Shown one piece after another: positions 23,482 to 34,081 of a DNA stretch of 64,000 nucleotides. A program made the translations under genes and the position numbers. The DNA lies in contig OY294052.1 in assembly GCA_958510825.1 (NCBI GenBank), positions 6,035,816-6,099,815 on the forward strand, written 5' to 3'. The notes beneath the pieces are model-generated. The model did no database searches. It worked only from the letters and a program-made list of their open reading frames with translations, and was not told the DNA's origin. This DNA is from Brachypterus glaber (taxonomy: Eukaryota; Arthropoda; Insecta; Coleoptera; Kateretidae). Within the stretch, counting starts at the first letter, position 1. Every line of letters starts with the position of its first letter.

Positions 23482-24260
23482 CCCAGGTAGCAAGTGATGT
23501 TATATTACAAGAAATTAACATCACTTTTGGGTGTATTTTTAAACTAAATCATAACATCACATAATATTAAAAAATAACATGTATTTAACATCACATTTGC
23601 AACGTAAAACATGTGACGTGACAACCATGTTATTTAATAACAAATATTTAGCAACGCTGTGAATATATCGCATGTCACATATTAACTTGGCTTTCACATG
23701 AATGTCATGTTATTTTGCTTCTCACCGACGTTCGAAGCAAAAAAATCGATATAAGATGATGTTGATAGAGTAAATTATTTTAAGGAAATTGTATACACAT
23801 TATACGATTTCCAATGGATAGGGGGCTCTGCCGGGCTTCTCAAGACCACGGACACGGATTAAAGGAATATATTCTCCGCTTAATCTGCAATTTCGTATTT
23901 AGAATCTATCTGTTTCAATCTGTGATTGTTTCAATTACTGATTGATTTTAAATCCGATTTTTTTATAGGGTTATAGCGTTTTTAATGGTTTTAATTTAGA
24001 AAAAGCTAATATCCTAAAATATTATTTAAATATTAAAGTACCAGTAACGGCATCCATAAGATATTAGATATAACAGGAATGTGGATTTATTATGTCACAA
24101 ACACGTTATTTTTGGGATGTCATTGTGTGATGTTATTAGGAGGGGACTTAGGACATCCCCACCATGCTACATTCTTGTTAAATGAGACTACAATCTTAAC
24201 ATCACATGTCACATATTAACGTGACTTTCACGTGAATGTCATGTTATTTTGCTACCTGGG
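23482..24260. mobile_element. TA-flanked element with CCCAGGTAGCAA ends, ~780 bp
   Basis: TA|CCCAGGTAGCAA at the left matches TTGCTACCTGGG|TA at the right. The interior repeats phrases such as ACATCAC, CATGTCACATATTAAC and CACATGAATGTCATGTTATT in both orientations. No transposase frame is present. The end resembles CCCAGACAGCA of the nested element at 27105-27695, suggesting related families. Confidence 0.8.
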
Positions 24261-25019
24261 TAACGATTTTACTTAAAAGAATAATCCTATTAAGACAAAT
24301 GAGCCATAGGCACTAATTCTGTCTCTTAAATATACCAAACTACAGATCAGTATAGTAAAAACAGATTTATTCTACGCACCCCGTATACGCGTACTGTACT
24401 GGGAGTACATTGATTTGCTTATTGGCCCACGGTATAGCGCCTGTTGCTCTGCGTTTAGATGGTACCATCTTCAAATCATGGAAGGCCCTGAGCAGCAGGA
24501 AATATGTAGGGGGTTGGGACGCGGAGAGCAGGACCAGCAGCATTGTGTTGTTTGTTGCGTCGAGGCGAGTGGATTCTTTGTTTTAAAAACTGGTAATGTG
24601 TTTTTGAAGGTCACTTTTGGCCCACAGCCTGAGGTGATACGGCTGGCGAGGTTGCCAGATGGTATGGAACAATAATGCTGAAGGTGTCGTTAGGTGGCGA
24701 GTTTAAGGTTTGCAAAACAACAGAAGGTTTGGAGATTATCAGTTATTATTTTGATATCAACAGGCACAAGAAAGTCTGGTGTTTTAATTTCTTTAATCCA
24801 ATAATTTAATTTTACTGAACAGAATCAGTATGTAGTAGATCCTGCAGGCCTGGTAATCGGGATAATTTAAATCCAGCTTTTTAACCTTTATTTTCCAATA
24901 AAACCGTTGTCGAAGTCAAGTTTAAAATTTTAGATTTTTTACATTATCCCCCTACACTGTAAAAGGACATGACATGTCCCACATTGTGGGTTTACATTAT
25001 TTACATACCGGGTGTCCCA
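24261..25019. other. Unassigned; GC-richer patch at 24380-24690
   Basis: A plus-strand frame at 24415-24675 (86 codons) covers a patch of higher GC. It has a few Cys and Trp residues but no domain that can be named. It may be a decayed retroelement piece. Confidence 0.35.
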
Positions 25020-25250
25020 ACTCTATTTACCCAGCGATTTTCTCGAAATCTAAAAGATAATCAAGTTCTGCGAAAACCATCTTAAATTAGACAACTTAAA
25101 CTATCTTTAAGCATATATTTGATACTTTCAGCTCTTAAAATATGGGCAGGGGGGCATGGGGGATTTTTTTAATGAAAAGGGGGGTCATGTGATGCATCAT
25201 ACCAATTTTGAAAGTAATCCCCCCAACAACAAAAAAGTTATGGATATTTT
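25020..25250. repeat. Diffuse C/G-run repeat
   Basis: The phrases AAACTATCTTTAAGCATATA, TTTCAGCT..AAAATATGGGCAGG and GGGGGTCATGTGATGCATCA recur, diverged, at 36270-36400 and in part near 29030 and 22080. The element type is unknown. Confidence 0.5.
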
Positions 25251-25261
25251 TTATTTATTTA

Positions 25262-25495
25262 TTTTTTTATTTATAGATAATTGAGGAGTTGAACTGCAAA
25301 ACTTAACATATTCAAAAGGAGTCGAACTGCAATACTTAACATATCAAAAAAAAAAACTTAAAAAATCGCTATCATAGGTAGTTTACCCAATAGTCAAAAT
25401 CTCACTTTTCGCGAAAACTGGATATGTCAAGTTTAGCAATTCAACTCCTTTTGGATATGTTAAGTTTTACAGTTTAACTCCTTAATTATACTTGT
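25262..25495. repeat. Foldback repeat
   Basis: The arms carry TAATTGAGGAGTTGAACTGC with CTTAACATAT and their complements (AGTTTAACTCCTTAATTATA). The arm phrase itself is partly duplicated within each arm. Confidence 0.65.
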
Positions 25496-25914
25496 GTAAA
25501 ATAAAATAGAAAAATACATGACAACCCTGTAAAAATACATAGACATCTCGTGCCGGTGGTGATTCACATCTATCCAAACCTGATCAATGGAATCTGGCTC
25601 TAAGAAGAATAAAAATAATCTAAATGTGAGAATACAGAATCATTAAACATCGATAGGGTATTTATCGATTGGGGGTCCAATATGGATATCAAGAGAAAAA
25701 ATTGGAGCAGTTTAGGGGAGATCACCAAGATGGGACCCTTTTTTTAAACGGCTGCAAAATTTTATTTTTTATGTTTTACACGTATTTTTTTTAGTAATCA
25801 TATTTGAAAATAAAAGAACACAGTCCAAGTATGTTTTTTTTGCCAAAAATACAAGCATTAAAAAAACTAACCTATCCCATTCAAAAACACGGTATTATTA
25901 AATTACCTAGGTAT

Positions 25915-26193
25915 GAGAGCTCTCATTCTAATTCTTATTACGCTTTTTATATCAATAAGACCGTACCTAGCAATGCAAATGGGAGGGTGTATTATGGTGT
26001 AAAGTCGCCTGTGCAAGGCGTCAGTAAGACGTCTTAAAAAAGATGTCTTAAAGACGTTACCTTTTGTAACATACGAAGTCGTTAAAACGTCTTTAAGTTG
26101 CATATATGGCGAAAACCGATGTTGTTAAGACGTCTTGAATGACGAGCTACGACATCTTTAAGATCTCTTTAAGTCATATTTGTGCTGTCTGGG
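25915..26193. mobile_element. GACGTCTT-rich element, right part
   Basis: This region is nearly identical to 27420-27690 and ends TTTGTGCTGTCTGGG, the complement of the CCCAGACAGCACA end. The left terminal repeat is missing here. The interior is rich in GACGTCTT/AAGACGT phrases. Confidence 0.75.
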
Positions 26194-26883
26194 AATTGTA
26201 TATCTACAACTCATATAATGTAGGCCTGCTTAAAAAAAAACAAATCGTAACTCTTATTGTTATCGAAGGTAAAAAATTGTTATAGCAGTAGTAGAAGCTA
26301 GACATGCATTTCTCTATGTATTATAATTGGCTTTATAATAAAATACAGTTAAGATTTGGACCTATCCAAATCCTCAGCGTATAAAGGTATTTAAAACACT
26401 GAAAAAAACTGGTTCATTAAAAATACCATCTGTGTTCTTTCTCACTCTATGCGACTACGACAACAGAACATCTAATACCAATGGTAACAATACAAAGAGG
26501 TTCCAAAATTATACATAGCTGGTCAAAAGTTAAAACCACAAAAAAGCAAATAAAATTTATATAGTGAGATATTTAATTTTTATTAAATTAAATTCTGTCC
26601 AAATTAACTTTCTCAAGACTTATTCATACTTTGCTAATATTTGAAAAACAAAAAATATTAGATCAGGCATTTTGGCCAATAGCATAATTTCGTCTACTAA
26701 ATAACGTGAAGCTTAAAAATGTTTTGTAAAAAAAGTATGCTTATAATAAAGTCATGTATGACTTATACGTATACGTTTACAAAAAATTAACGGATTTTTA
26801 CTAATTTTTTGTATGATTATATTAACTAGAACTTTACTTTAATTTTCGCATAAAGTAAAGTCTAATAGGGTAAAATAACTTCA
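26194..26883. other. Unassigned AT-rich stretch
   Basis: Nothing is recognised in this interval. Confidence 0.5.
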
Positions 26884-26919
26884 TAAGGAAGTTATCTATC
26901 TGTCGTTAAAATCAAATGG

Positions 26920-26981
26920 ACAGGAAACAGTGAATAGTACCTTTCATCATTTTTGGGAATCATCAGCACTGTGTATCCTGT
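26920..26981 (-). ncRNA. Degenerate type I hammerhead motif, left arm
   Basis: On the minus strand the outer stem I ACAGGA/TCCTGT, inner stem I CAGTG/CACTG, core CTGATGA and GAAA are all present. Stem II (TTCC against TGAT) no longer pairs. It is probably inactive. Confidence 0.5.
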
Positions 26982-27104
26982 ATGTTGCTAATATTCAAAT
27001 AAAACGTTAGATAGATATAAAAGCATGGTGCCATCTATTGATGTGGTCACTGTTATCTGTTCACTTATTAACAAAAGGCAAAGCGCCACAATTTAGGGTG
27101 TACA

Positions 27105-27695
27105 CCCAGACAGCACATGATATCTTAAAGACGTCTTTTTTAGATCTTAATTATGTCTGGACGCCTAAAGACATAAAAAGGATATCTTATGGACTTCTAT
27201 TTAGGGATGTTTAATAGATATCTGATTATGATGTCTATAAGATGTCTTTAAAGTATCGGTACAAGACGTCTTAGCTTCGATACTCATCGCTAAAAATAAA
27301 TTAACCACAATCAACTATTAAAAAAAAAACATTTTTTCGAAAGATCTTTTTTTGAAAAACAAGAAAATTCAAAAAAAAAATAAAAAAAAATCAAAAAAAA
27401 AAATTCAAAAAAACAAATGACCTCTCATTCTAATTCTTATTACGCTTTTTATATTAATACGACCGTACCTAGCAACGTAAATGGGAGGGGGTATTATGTT
27501 GTAAAGTCGCCTGTGCAAGGCGTCAGTAAGGCGTCTTAAAAAAGATGTCTTAAAGACGTTACCTTTTGTAACATACGACGTCGTTAAGACGTCTGTAAGA
27601 TACATATACGGCGAAAACCGACCTTCTTAAGACGTCTTGAATGACGAGCTACGACATCTTTAAGATCTCTTTAAGTCATCTATGTGCTCTCTGGG
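27105..27695. mobile_element. Nested element with CCCAGACAGC ends, ~590 bp
   Basis: The left end CCCAGACAGCACAT and right end ATGTGCTCTCTGGG are inverted repeats with one change. The opposite arm of the host foldback shows the empty sequence, so the insertion duplicated about 2 bp (CA). The interior is rich in AAGACGTCTT and shares its right half with 25915-26193. Confidence 0.82.
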
Positions 27696-27920
27696 CAGTA
27701 ACGTGCATTTAAAATGCCACTGACCCAAGCCATTATATGAACAGATAGATATAGAAGCATCTATTTAAAAGTCCGTGGCATTTTGAATGCACGTTGCTGT
27801 ACACCCTAAATTGTGGCGATTTGCCTTTTGGGAACAAGTGAACAGATAACAGTGACCACATCAATAGATGGCACCATGCTTTTATATCTATCTAACGTTT
27901 TATTTGAATATTAGCAACAT

Positions 27921-27983
27921 ACAGGATACACAGTGCTGATGATTCCCAAAAAGGATGAAATGATACTATTCACTGTTTCCTGT
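27921..27983 (+). ncRNA. Hammerhead ribozyme candidate, right arm
   Basis: Outer stem I is ACAGGA (27921-27926) with TCCTGT (27978-27983). The internal loop is TACA against TT. Inner stem I is CAGTG (27931-27935) with CACTG (27971-27975). The core CTGATGA is at 27936-27942 and GAAA at 27957-27960. Stem II is TTCC/GGAT, with a U-U mismatch next to the core. Stem III would be weak, and the cleavage triplet is AUU at 27968-27970. The layout is that of a type I hammerhead, but the weak stems make activity doubtful. Confidence 0.55.
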
Positions 27984-28020
27984 CCATTTGATTTTAACGA
28001 CAGATAGATAACTTTCTTAT

Positions 28021-29149
28021 ATATATTTTTCGGTTATTAACCGACAAACGTGCAGTATATATTTTTATAGACTGTCAATTCTTAACTCATAACGAATTAA
28101 AAAAATAAATTTAGTTATTGTTCTTCTTCCTTCTTTATGGCCTTTTCTCAGTGAGATAATTAGCCAGATCCCTACCTTAGTTATTGTTACTATAACAACT
28201 TGTTACCAATAACTAAGGTTGTTTGGGTAACCCATTGGGTTACTAACCCAATTTGGGTTTCCCTATATACGAAAAGGTTTAGTATTTAATACAGTAACAG
28301 ATTCTTACTGTAGTATTAAAGTTTATTTTTTTAAGTTATAGTTATTTTAAATTTGCCGCTAAATACTCCACAAAGTCCGATTTACACTGAAGCATGTGGC
28401 TTGTTTTGAATGTTAACATAACCAAAATTTATAATTTTTGTTTACTTACTTTGTTTTTATGATGTTTTGATGTAAAAAAGAGAATTGATAAAGCTGTTGC
28501 TAAAAACACTTTTGTATTCCTGTAGAAACAAAACTTGCTTATAAAATCGCTTTTATTCCAATAATTTAGAGGAATAAACCATTGTTTTGTTCTCGTTAAT
28601 GGCACGTCAACGTTTTACGGTTGTGTAAATTGGGCCTAGTCATTTCGCTTACGACTCATGCGTATCTTACGTTGCTATGGTAATTTCGAGATTGTTTACA
28701 AGCGGGAAACTTTAGTTTTAATAATAGTGTTTATGCCTAATTTACTATAATACTTCTGAACAGCTAAATTTATTAGTTGAACCTCTGTGCAATTGTACCA
28801 ATAGTATTGTTATATTAATAATCGGTCCAGCATTTTATATTTGATGCCCATTGGGACCGGATGCCATTAATTAAGTTTTTAAGAACTATAGATTCACCGA
28901 AGAAGCAAGGCTTGAAATATATACCGAGCGTGTCAAACGTCTTAACTTTTGAACGGCTTCAAATATCAACTTAAATTTTTTAACACGAAAATAACTTAAA
29001 CCAAGTAATTTTTTGGTATATATTTGATATGTTTTGGGGTACAATAAAGGCAGGGGGGCAAGGGGGGAAGGGAATTGGAAAGGAGGGTGGGTGGAACACT
29101 ATTTTAAAGCTAATACAAATCTCTATTTGAGCATTAATTTTTTTAACAT
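28021..29149. other. Unassigned; diffuse repeat near 28930-29120
   Basis: 28920-29120 carries CTTAACTTTTGAACGGCTTC and a G-rich phrase like those at 36220-36340. An 87-codon frame (29034-29297) spans it without a domain. The rest is AT-rich. Confidence 0.4.
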
Positions 29150-29965
29150 TTTTTTTTTGATGGAGTTAAAAAAGGGTAGACTAAGTAGTAGTAGTAGTAA
29201 GGGTGGGGAGGCTACAAGCCAGGCAACTAAGCCATTATGGCCCTTTTTGCCAGCCCCGAGCTGTCCCAGCCACACATCTACCCTACTCCCTGCCTAAACC
29301 TGCCGGACCTCCTTATAAAGGTCGCGATATCTGTCCAGGCAAGGGTACGCAACTCCTCTCTTCGGAGAGTTGCCACTCCGAAGATCTCCTGTCGTATTCT
29401 GCCGAACCGATCGCATTGTCCTAGGAAATGGAAGGGCGATTCCTCGTCTATCCCGCAACCCGAACAGACGGGGTCGTTACCGACCTTCATCTTGAACAGG
29501 TGCCTTCCTAGTCCACAGTGACCCGTGAGGATCCCTGTGAGTTGGCTGATCGTGGCTCGGCTTCTTCCTAGTAGCCACGCGGTTTTTGACTTGCTTGGAC
29601 CGGAAAGGAAGTCCTTTGCCTGTCTGCAGTTCGTGACCGTTGACCAGCTTTCCCTTAGTTTTTCTCCAGCCCACGTGTTGAGGGCTGATGTGACTTGTTT
29701 CCTTGTAATACCAAGCATGGGTTCGGGTCCCATGCACGGAGTCTCGGCTCCGAGCCTGGCAAGTTCGTCTGCCTTCTCGTTGCCTGGTATCCCGCTGTGT
29801 CCAGGGACCCATACAAGGTGGACTCTTTTGTTCCTCGCTAGCTCCTCCAGGGCTTCTATGCATTCCTGCACAAGACTAGATCTTGTGCCGGGTGCACTGA
29901 GAGCCTTGAGGGCTGCTTGGCTGTCGGAGCAGATGTATACATCTGATCCGTTACTCCCTAGACTA
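29150..29965 (-). pseudogene. 3' end of a LINE with RNase H domain (5'-truncated)
   Basis: A minus-strand frame, open from about 29961 down to the stop at 29278, starts in DVYICSDSQAALKALSA. It continues through HLVWVPGHSGIPGNEKADEL, the signature of the RNase H of Jockey/I/R1-type non-LTR retrotransposons, with the D in 'CSDSQ' and the 'GHSGIPGNEKAD' block visible. A C-terminal tail with a Cys/His cluster (CSGCGIDEESPFHFLGQC) is also typical. The first RNase H strand (TDGS-type) and the whole reverse transcriptase are missing. The 3' side ends in ACTACTACTACTTAG. The GC content is well above its surroundings, and the ~225 codons have no frameshift, so the insertion is fairly recent. Confidence 0.88.
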
Positions 29966-30144
29966 ATATCCCTACTCTAAATTTCCCTACTCCCTAACAT
30001 CTCTACTCCATAATAGGATTTTACGAAATTTAATAAAAAAAATATTGTTAAAATTAATAAATATTAAACAATATGTGCAAAAATACTAACCTAGAAGAAA
30101 AAACTAAATCCTGAAAGCTTAAATCAGTATTGTCGAATTAGGTA

Positions 30145-30294
30145 AGGGAAGGTTCAAGTACTACGTAACGCTCCTAGGGGGGGTGGGGGTTATTTTGGAG
30201 TATTACGCCCATGTCAATGGTATAGGAAAATAGCGTTACAGGGGGGGGTCCAAAATGATCAAAATTTGCGTTGCGTAATACTTGAACGTTCCCT
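30145..30294. mobile_element. MITE with AGGGAACGTTCAAG ends, 150 bp
   Basis: The ends AGGGAAGGTTCAAGTA and TACTTGAACGTTCCCT are inverted repeats. Next to them are TACGTAACGC and GCGTTGCGTAAT. G-runs lie inside. Relatives: 30967-31428 and a partial end at 54130-54185. Confidence 0.8.
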
Positions 30295-30966
30295 AATGTG
30301 TCATGTTTTATGAATGGGTAAAATTAAAGATCAGGAAGTTTTAAGCTTTGAATGGTTTATGCTAAAATATAATAAAAATGCAGGTCAGGGGACACTATAA
30401 CATTATTTTAAACAACCATTTTTCGTATCGGTGTTTTCTCCTTAAGTAGATACATTATCTTTTGATACGCATTGTAAATTAAGAATTAAAATTTTTTGAT
30501 ATTTTTGGTAAATATTATATTTATTCAATCCAAAAATTTTAAGGCACTGAACCATAAAGAATGAGCAAAACTACTTATAATCGTATTTTGCTGGTTATTA
30601 TGCTTAATGTAGCATGTGCGTGGTTCCATCATTTGGCATGATGATAGGCCGGCTTTAGCAATAAAATAACATACATTTAGTATACAATTTTAAAGCCTGA
30701 AAGTATCTGCCAAAATTTGGCCCGAATGGAATATAAAGTTATATAATATTTGTGCTGCACAAATTGTGCAATTTTCAACTCAATAATTTCCCAACTAAGT
30801 GTCAAAAATTTCCCAACTAAATATTTAAAAAATTCCCGACTCTACCCATGATAAATTTTGATGACTGTAAACACGGTTACAGGTTTTAATACCAGTTGGT
30901 TCAACCGTACGTCATTATAAAATCAAACTTTAAATACCAAACGTATAACCAAAACTTTGGTAAATA
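30295..30966. other. Unassigned stretch
   Basis: 30780-30845 has three TTTCCCAACT phrases, like those at 8350 and 60300-60380. Otherwise nothing is recognised. Confidence 0.4.
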
Positions 30967-31428
30967 AGGGAGAGTTCAAGTATTACGTAACGCGCTAGGA
31001 GGAGGTGGGGGGTCTCGAAAATGTTAGGTTACAGAATATCAGTAAAAAGGTTACGTAACACTTAAAAAAGTCCAAACTTATAAAATATTTATTGGATCAT
31101 GTTTTTAACAATGATCTAGGCCTAAAGAGACGAATTCCTTGCAAATTTTATTGTACACGGCGTTGTTAACAGTTTACTAAATCCTCTAAACAAAAACAAA
31201 TTAGAGTTGGACAACCATAGCCAATAACCGGTTTTCGGTTAACCGGTTACATCAGACCAGTTTTGAGCTAAAAAACGGAAGCAATAACCGGTTAAAAACC
31301 GGTTTAAACCATAAAGCAAAATTTATTTTCAGTTTTTTTTACTTTCTGTAAAAAAAAGTTACGTAACAAATGGGGATGGGGGTCAAAAATGGCCCATTTT
31401 TGCGTTACGTAATACATGAGCGTTCCCT
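30967..31428. mobile_element. MITE with AGGGARNGTTCAAG ends, ~460 bp
   Basis: The left end AGGGAGAGTTCAAGTATTAC and right end GTAATACATGAGCGTTCCCT are inverted repeats, with GTTACGTAAC motifs repeated inside. The AACCGGTT cluster lies within it. Confidence 0.75.
31226..31304. promoter_or_regulatory. Cluster of four AACCGGTT sites
   Basis: Exact palindromes AACCGGTT occur at 31226-31233, 31241-31248, 31286-31293 and 31297-31304. AACCGGTT is the optimal Grainyhead/CP2-family binding sequence. Four exact sites in 79 bp is far above chance, but they sit inside a transposon and no gene is visible nearby. Binding is therefore only a possibility. Confidence 0.4.
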
Positions 31429-31974
31429 AAAACGAAAAGGCTTAAAATCATCACAATAATTTTCTGACATATATGCTATGTATATAGCAATAGATTATAA
31501 TCTAATAATAATTATTATTCTTCGGAAATAATTAAATTACCACAGGAACATAAATTAAGTAAAAAAGTATAAATTTTATTAAAATGAATGCGGTTTGCTA
31601 TAAATTAGAAACGCTATAAAAACCAATGTATTTATTATCAAAAATAAACAAAATACATTTTTTTGTATCTGAACGATTGCAAGATATTTTAAATTCCGAC
31701 CAGATAGGTCACTTTATAAAAACCCTACATATTATTATTTTTATATTACATCGTTTGAGCTTTTTTGTTTTGTGTTATTTTTTGATGAAACATAAAAATT
31801 TGACTGAGATAACGAGGCGTGAGTCTGGGTAATATCTTTTAAATCGCGATGAAATTGACAAAAGGAAAAAGTAGAAGCCAGAAGCGTAGTAGTATTTGTT
31901 TACAATTCTTTTACCTATAAGTTTAGTCATTATTTCTCTGGTTTACAGATTCCAGATCCTGGAACTATAATTTT
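31429..31974. other. Unassigned AT-rich stretch
   Basis: A 68-codon frame (31626-31832) has no recognisable domain. Nothing else is seen. Confidence 0.45.
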
Positions 31975-32790
31975 CGATTCCATCAATCTCTTTTCTAATC
32001 ATCGTACAGTGTGATATCACATAGGTAGAGAATATATAGAGGAAATAAACGTTTGCGCAGGGTTCTGCGCTGGGTAATAACAATAGATAGAAAATTGACA
32101 TCTAAACGGTAAAAATGGCTGTTCTACGTTGCCAACACCATTTCAACCGTATAGTTTTTAATTATAAAAACCAATAAATTTCCAAATAAATTTGCTACAA
32201 ATTTTAATGAGAACACTCAAAGGCTGCATAAATTTACATTTAAACCGTTTAAATGCAAACAAACCCAAATTTACATGGGTAGGAGGTCCGGCAACGCTGC
32301 ACATTTTGTTATGAAATCGAATAATTGGTGATATTTTATTTGTGGCCTTATTTGTGGTATTTGCGTGTCTTTATAGTTTTATTTTGTTTATAGTGTTCAA
32401 ATTAAAAACTTAAAAATGACTTGTTTTGTAAAGACTTGTAAAAATGTGAAAAACCTTTTTGAGGTTTTGTTTTTGTTTACAAATTTTGACATTTAAAAGG
32501 TAAAAATGGCGGACTAAATTTTACACACCTAATGTGTTTTTGTCTTTATCTAATACCCACTATAGCTTCTCTACCTATGTGAGTGATAATGGTAGACTGT
32601 CACTTTCGGGCTTTTTTAGACCAAGAGTCGACCCTGTGCACTGATTAAGAAAACAGTTATGACTTTATTCGCAAAAGAAGTTAAGTCCAATAGATTGATG
32701 TATACTTGTGCGCCATCTATTGCTAGATTGCGGAAGAGGGCCAGCAGCCCGACAGATAGAAATTTTTGTACACCCACTTTTTCACATTTT
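31975..32790 (-). mobile_element. Old copy of the 354-bp hammerhead element, split by a transposon
   Basis: 31975-32017 and 32582-32735 together match unit A of the SDR-B intron 3 insertion (CCATCAATC, CTAATCATCGTACAG, then GGTAGACTG, AAGAGTC, CACTGATTAAGAAAAC, AGATTGATG, GTGCGCCATCTATT). The minus-strand hammerhead is broken: GAAA, the GTC site and part of stem I remain, but the core reads CTAAAAA and one side of stem II is lost. 32736-32770 carries a plus-strand piece (GAAGAGGGCCAGCAGCCCGA), the trace of an inverted unit. Confidence 0.75.
32018..32581. mobile_element. hAT-like element nested in the hammerhead element, 564 bp
   Basis: The 15-bp inverted ends CACATAGGTAGAGAA and TTCTCTACCTATGTG are exact. 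The flanks TGTGATAT and AGTGATAA look like a diverged 8-bp duplication of the AGTGATAT seen in the uninterrupted copies. Ends starting CA with an 8-bp duplication fit hAT. No transposase is visible. Confidence 0.8.
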
Positions 32791-33356
32791 CTCGACGATT
32801 CATGACATTCTTAAGCCGAAAATGCAAAAAAAAACTTTGATTTTGGGGTCGATTTTAATAACGGGTTTCCCCCTTAAAAAAAAACAACAATAAAAAACTT
32901 TGATTTATCAGTTTAACTTTTTTTATTCGGCGAAGTTAAATTAATTGAGCGACAGGCCCCCCGGTGCCGCCGGCACTGGCAGACGTGTCCAAAAAATAAA
33001 TCAGCGAACGGACATAGCGGGCGGCAGAAGGTTAAGCGGTCACTGATACAAAGTTTCGCAGAAATGCCGCAAAATCTAATTATATGGCGCTCATTTCATT
33101 CATAATCAACATCAAACAGCAGGACTTGACTGGCCGAACCTACAATTAGGGCCCCTCTTACCCCTAGGTCCTTAAAAATAAAAGAAAAAAATGCATTAAA
33201 TTATTTGTGCATGCAAATGAAAATTAGCTTGCAATTTTATTTTTAGGGAATTACAGAATACTAGTTTTAAACAAGATGACTATTGGTAAATAATCAACTC
33301 GAAATAATCAACTTGAAATTCTTGTGTATAAATTACAAATAAATAATAGTTATTTA
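32791..33356. other. Unassigned stretch
   Basis: 32930-33030 is locally GC-rich (GGCCCCCCGGTGCCGCCGGC) without a frame that can be named. Confidence 0.4.
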
Positions 33357-33905
33357 TATACCAAGGGTTTCCTGAGCGAGCGTAGCGAGCGAGGGAAACG
33401 AAATGCAAGGGACTAAAACAGCCAAGTTTAGTCCTGAGGTATATACACTATTTTTTGCAGGACCAAACATAATTTAGGTAGGTAGATAAAATTAAAATTA
33501 AAAACCACGCGTCTAAAATCGGTTGTTTTATTTTCGTAATTTAATCAAGATGCCTGTAAATTGCGAAAAGTCAGTTTCATGGCTATCGCGATTTCAATTG
33601 TTTTCTAATATGGTTGACACAAACGTCAAAAAAATGGACGAAGATGATAAATTTTAAGTTATGTATAAATTGTTATAACAATGTTATTTTTAAAGGTTTT
33701 CTTTGTTAAAATCAAATAAATTGGTTTAAATCGCTAATTTATTACAAAACACCACCAAACCTAATTTTTAAACCAGCAACGTAGTAAGTATAATATTTTA
33801 ATATTATCAAGGTTGCCTTGATTTTTATTCCCTAGGGAGAAAAACGGCAAGTTTAGTCCCGAAAATGGAAGCGTAAAATTAGGTTTTAGTCTTGGTCGTG
33901 CAAAA
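33357..33905 (+). mobile_element. Element with GAGCGTAGCGAGCGAGG hairpin and 35-codon ORF, copy 1
   Basis: It matches 51601-52187 in the same orientation. Left part: ATACCAAGGGTTTCCTGAGC, GCGTAGCGAGCGAGGGAAAC, GACTAAAACAGCCAAG. The main part lies between TTTTTTGCAGGACCAAA (33453-33469) and a right end TTTTAGTCTTGGTCGTGCAA, which are imperfect inverted repeats. Copy 1 lacks part of the left hairpin kept in copy 2. Confidence 0.72.
33550..33657 (+). CDS. 35-aa ORF of the repeated element
   Basis: The protein begins MPVNCEKSVSWLSRFQLF and ends KKMDEDDKF. The same frame is intact in the other copy (51828-51935), with one amino-acid change. No known domain is recognised. It may be the first exon of a deleted autonomous element or a neutral frame in young copies. 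Confidence 0.3.
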   Translation: MPVNCEKSVSWLSRFQLFSNMVDTNVKKMDEDDKF

Positions 33906-34081
33906 AATAAATTAATGCTGAGAATCTCAGCCTGTAATTCAGATAAGGACCTCGATAAGTACCACAATTTCTAATTTTTCCGCTTCATAAGAGCTATATA
34001 GTTTTTAAAAATTCTTTTATTTGTCACTTAGCTCACTATTGCAGTAAAAGAGCCACATAACTAATTTATTTATTTATTTAT

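Larger units (their letters stand above)
26884..28020. mobile_element. Large foldback element with hammerhead motifs in both arms
   Basis: Without the nested element (27105-27695), about 545 bp remain. Two arms of about 240 bp (26884-27104 plus 27696-27721, against 27775-28020) are reverse complements with few changes, around a ~53-bp spacer. Arm landmarks are GTTATCTATCTGTCG, ATCAAATGGACAGGAAACAG and AGCATGGTGCCATC. Each arm has a hammerhead-like fold. The inverted-unit plan resembles the palindromic half of the insertion at 62397-63161. No protein is encoded and the target duplication is not evident. Confidence 0.75.

Noticed and set aside
24415..24675. 86-codon frame in a GC-richer patch
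   Set aside because: No domain, no splice context and no second copy to test; left as unassigned.
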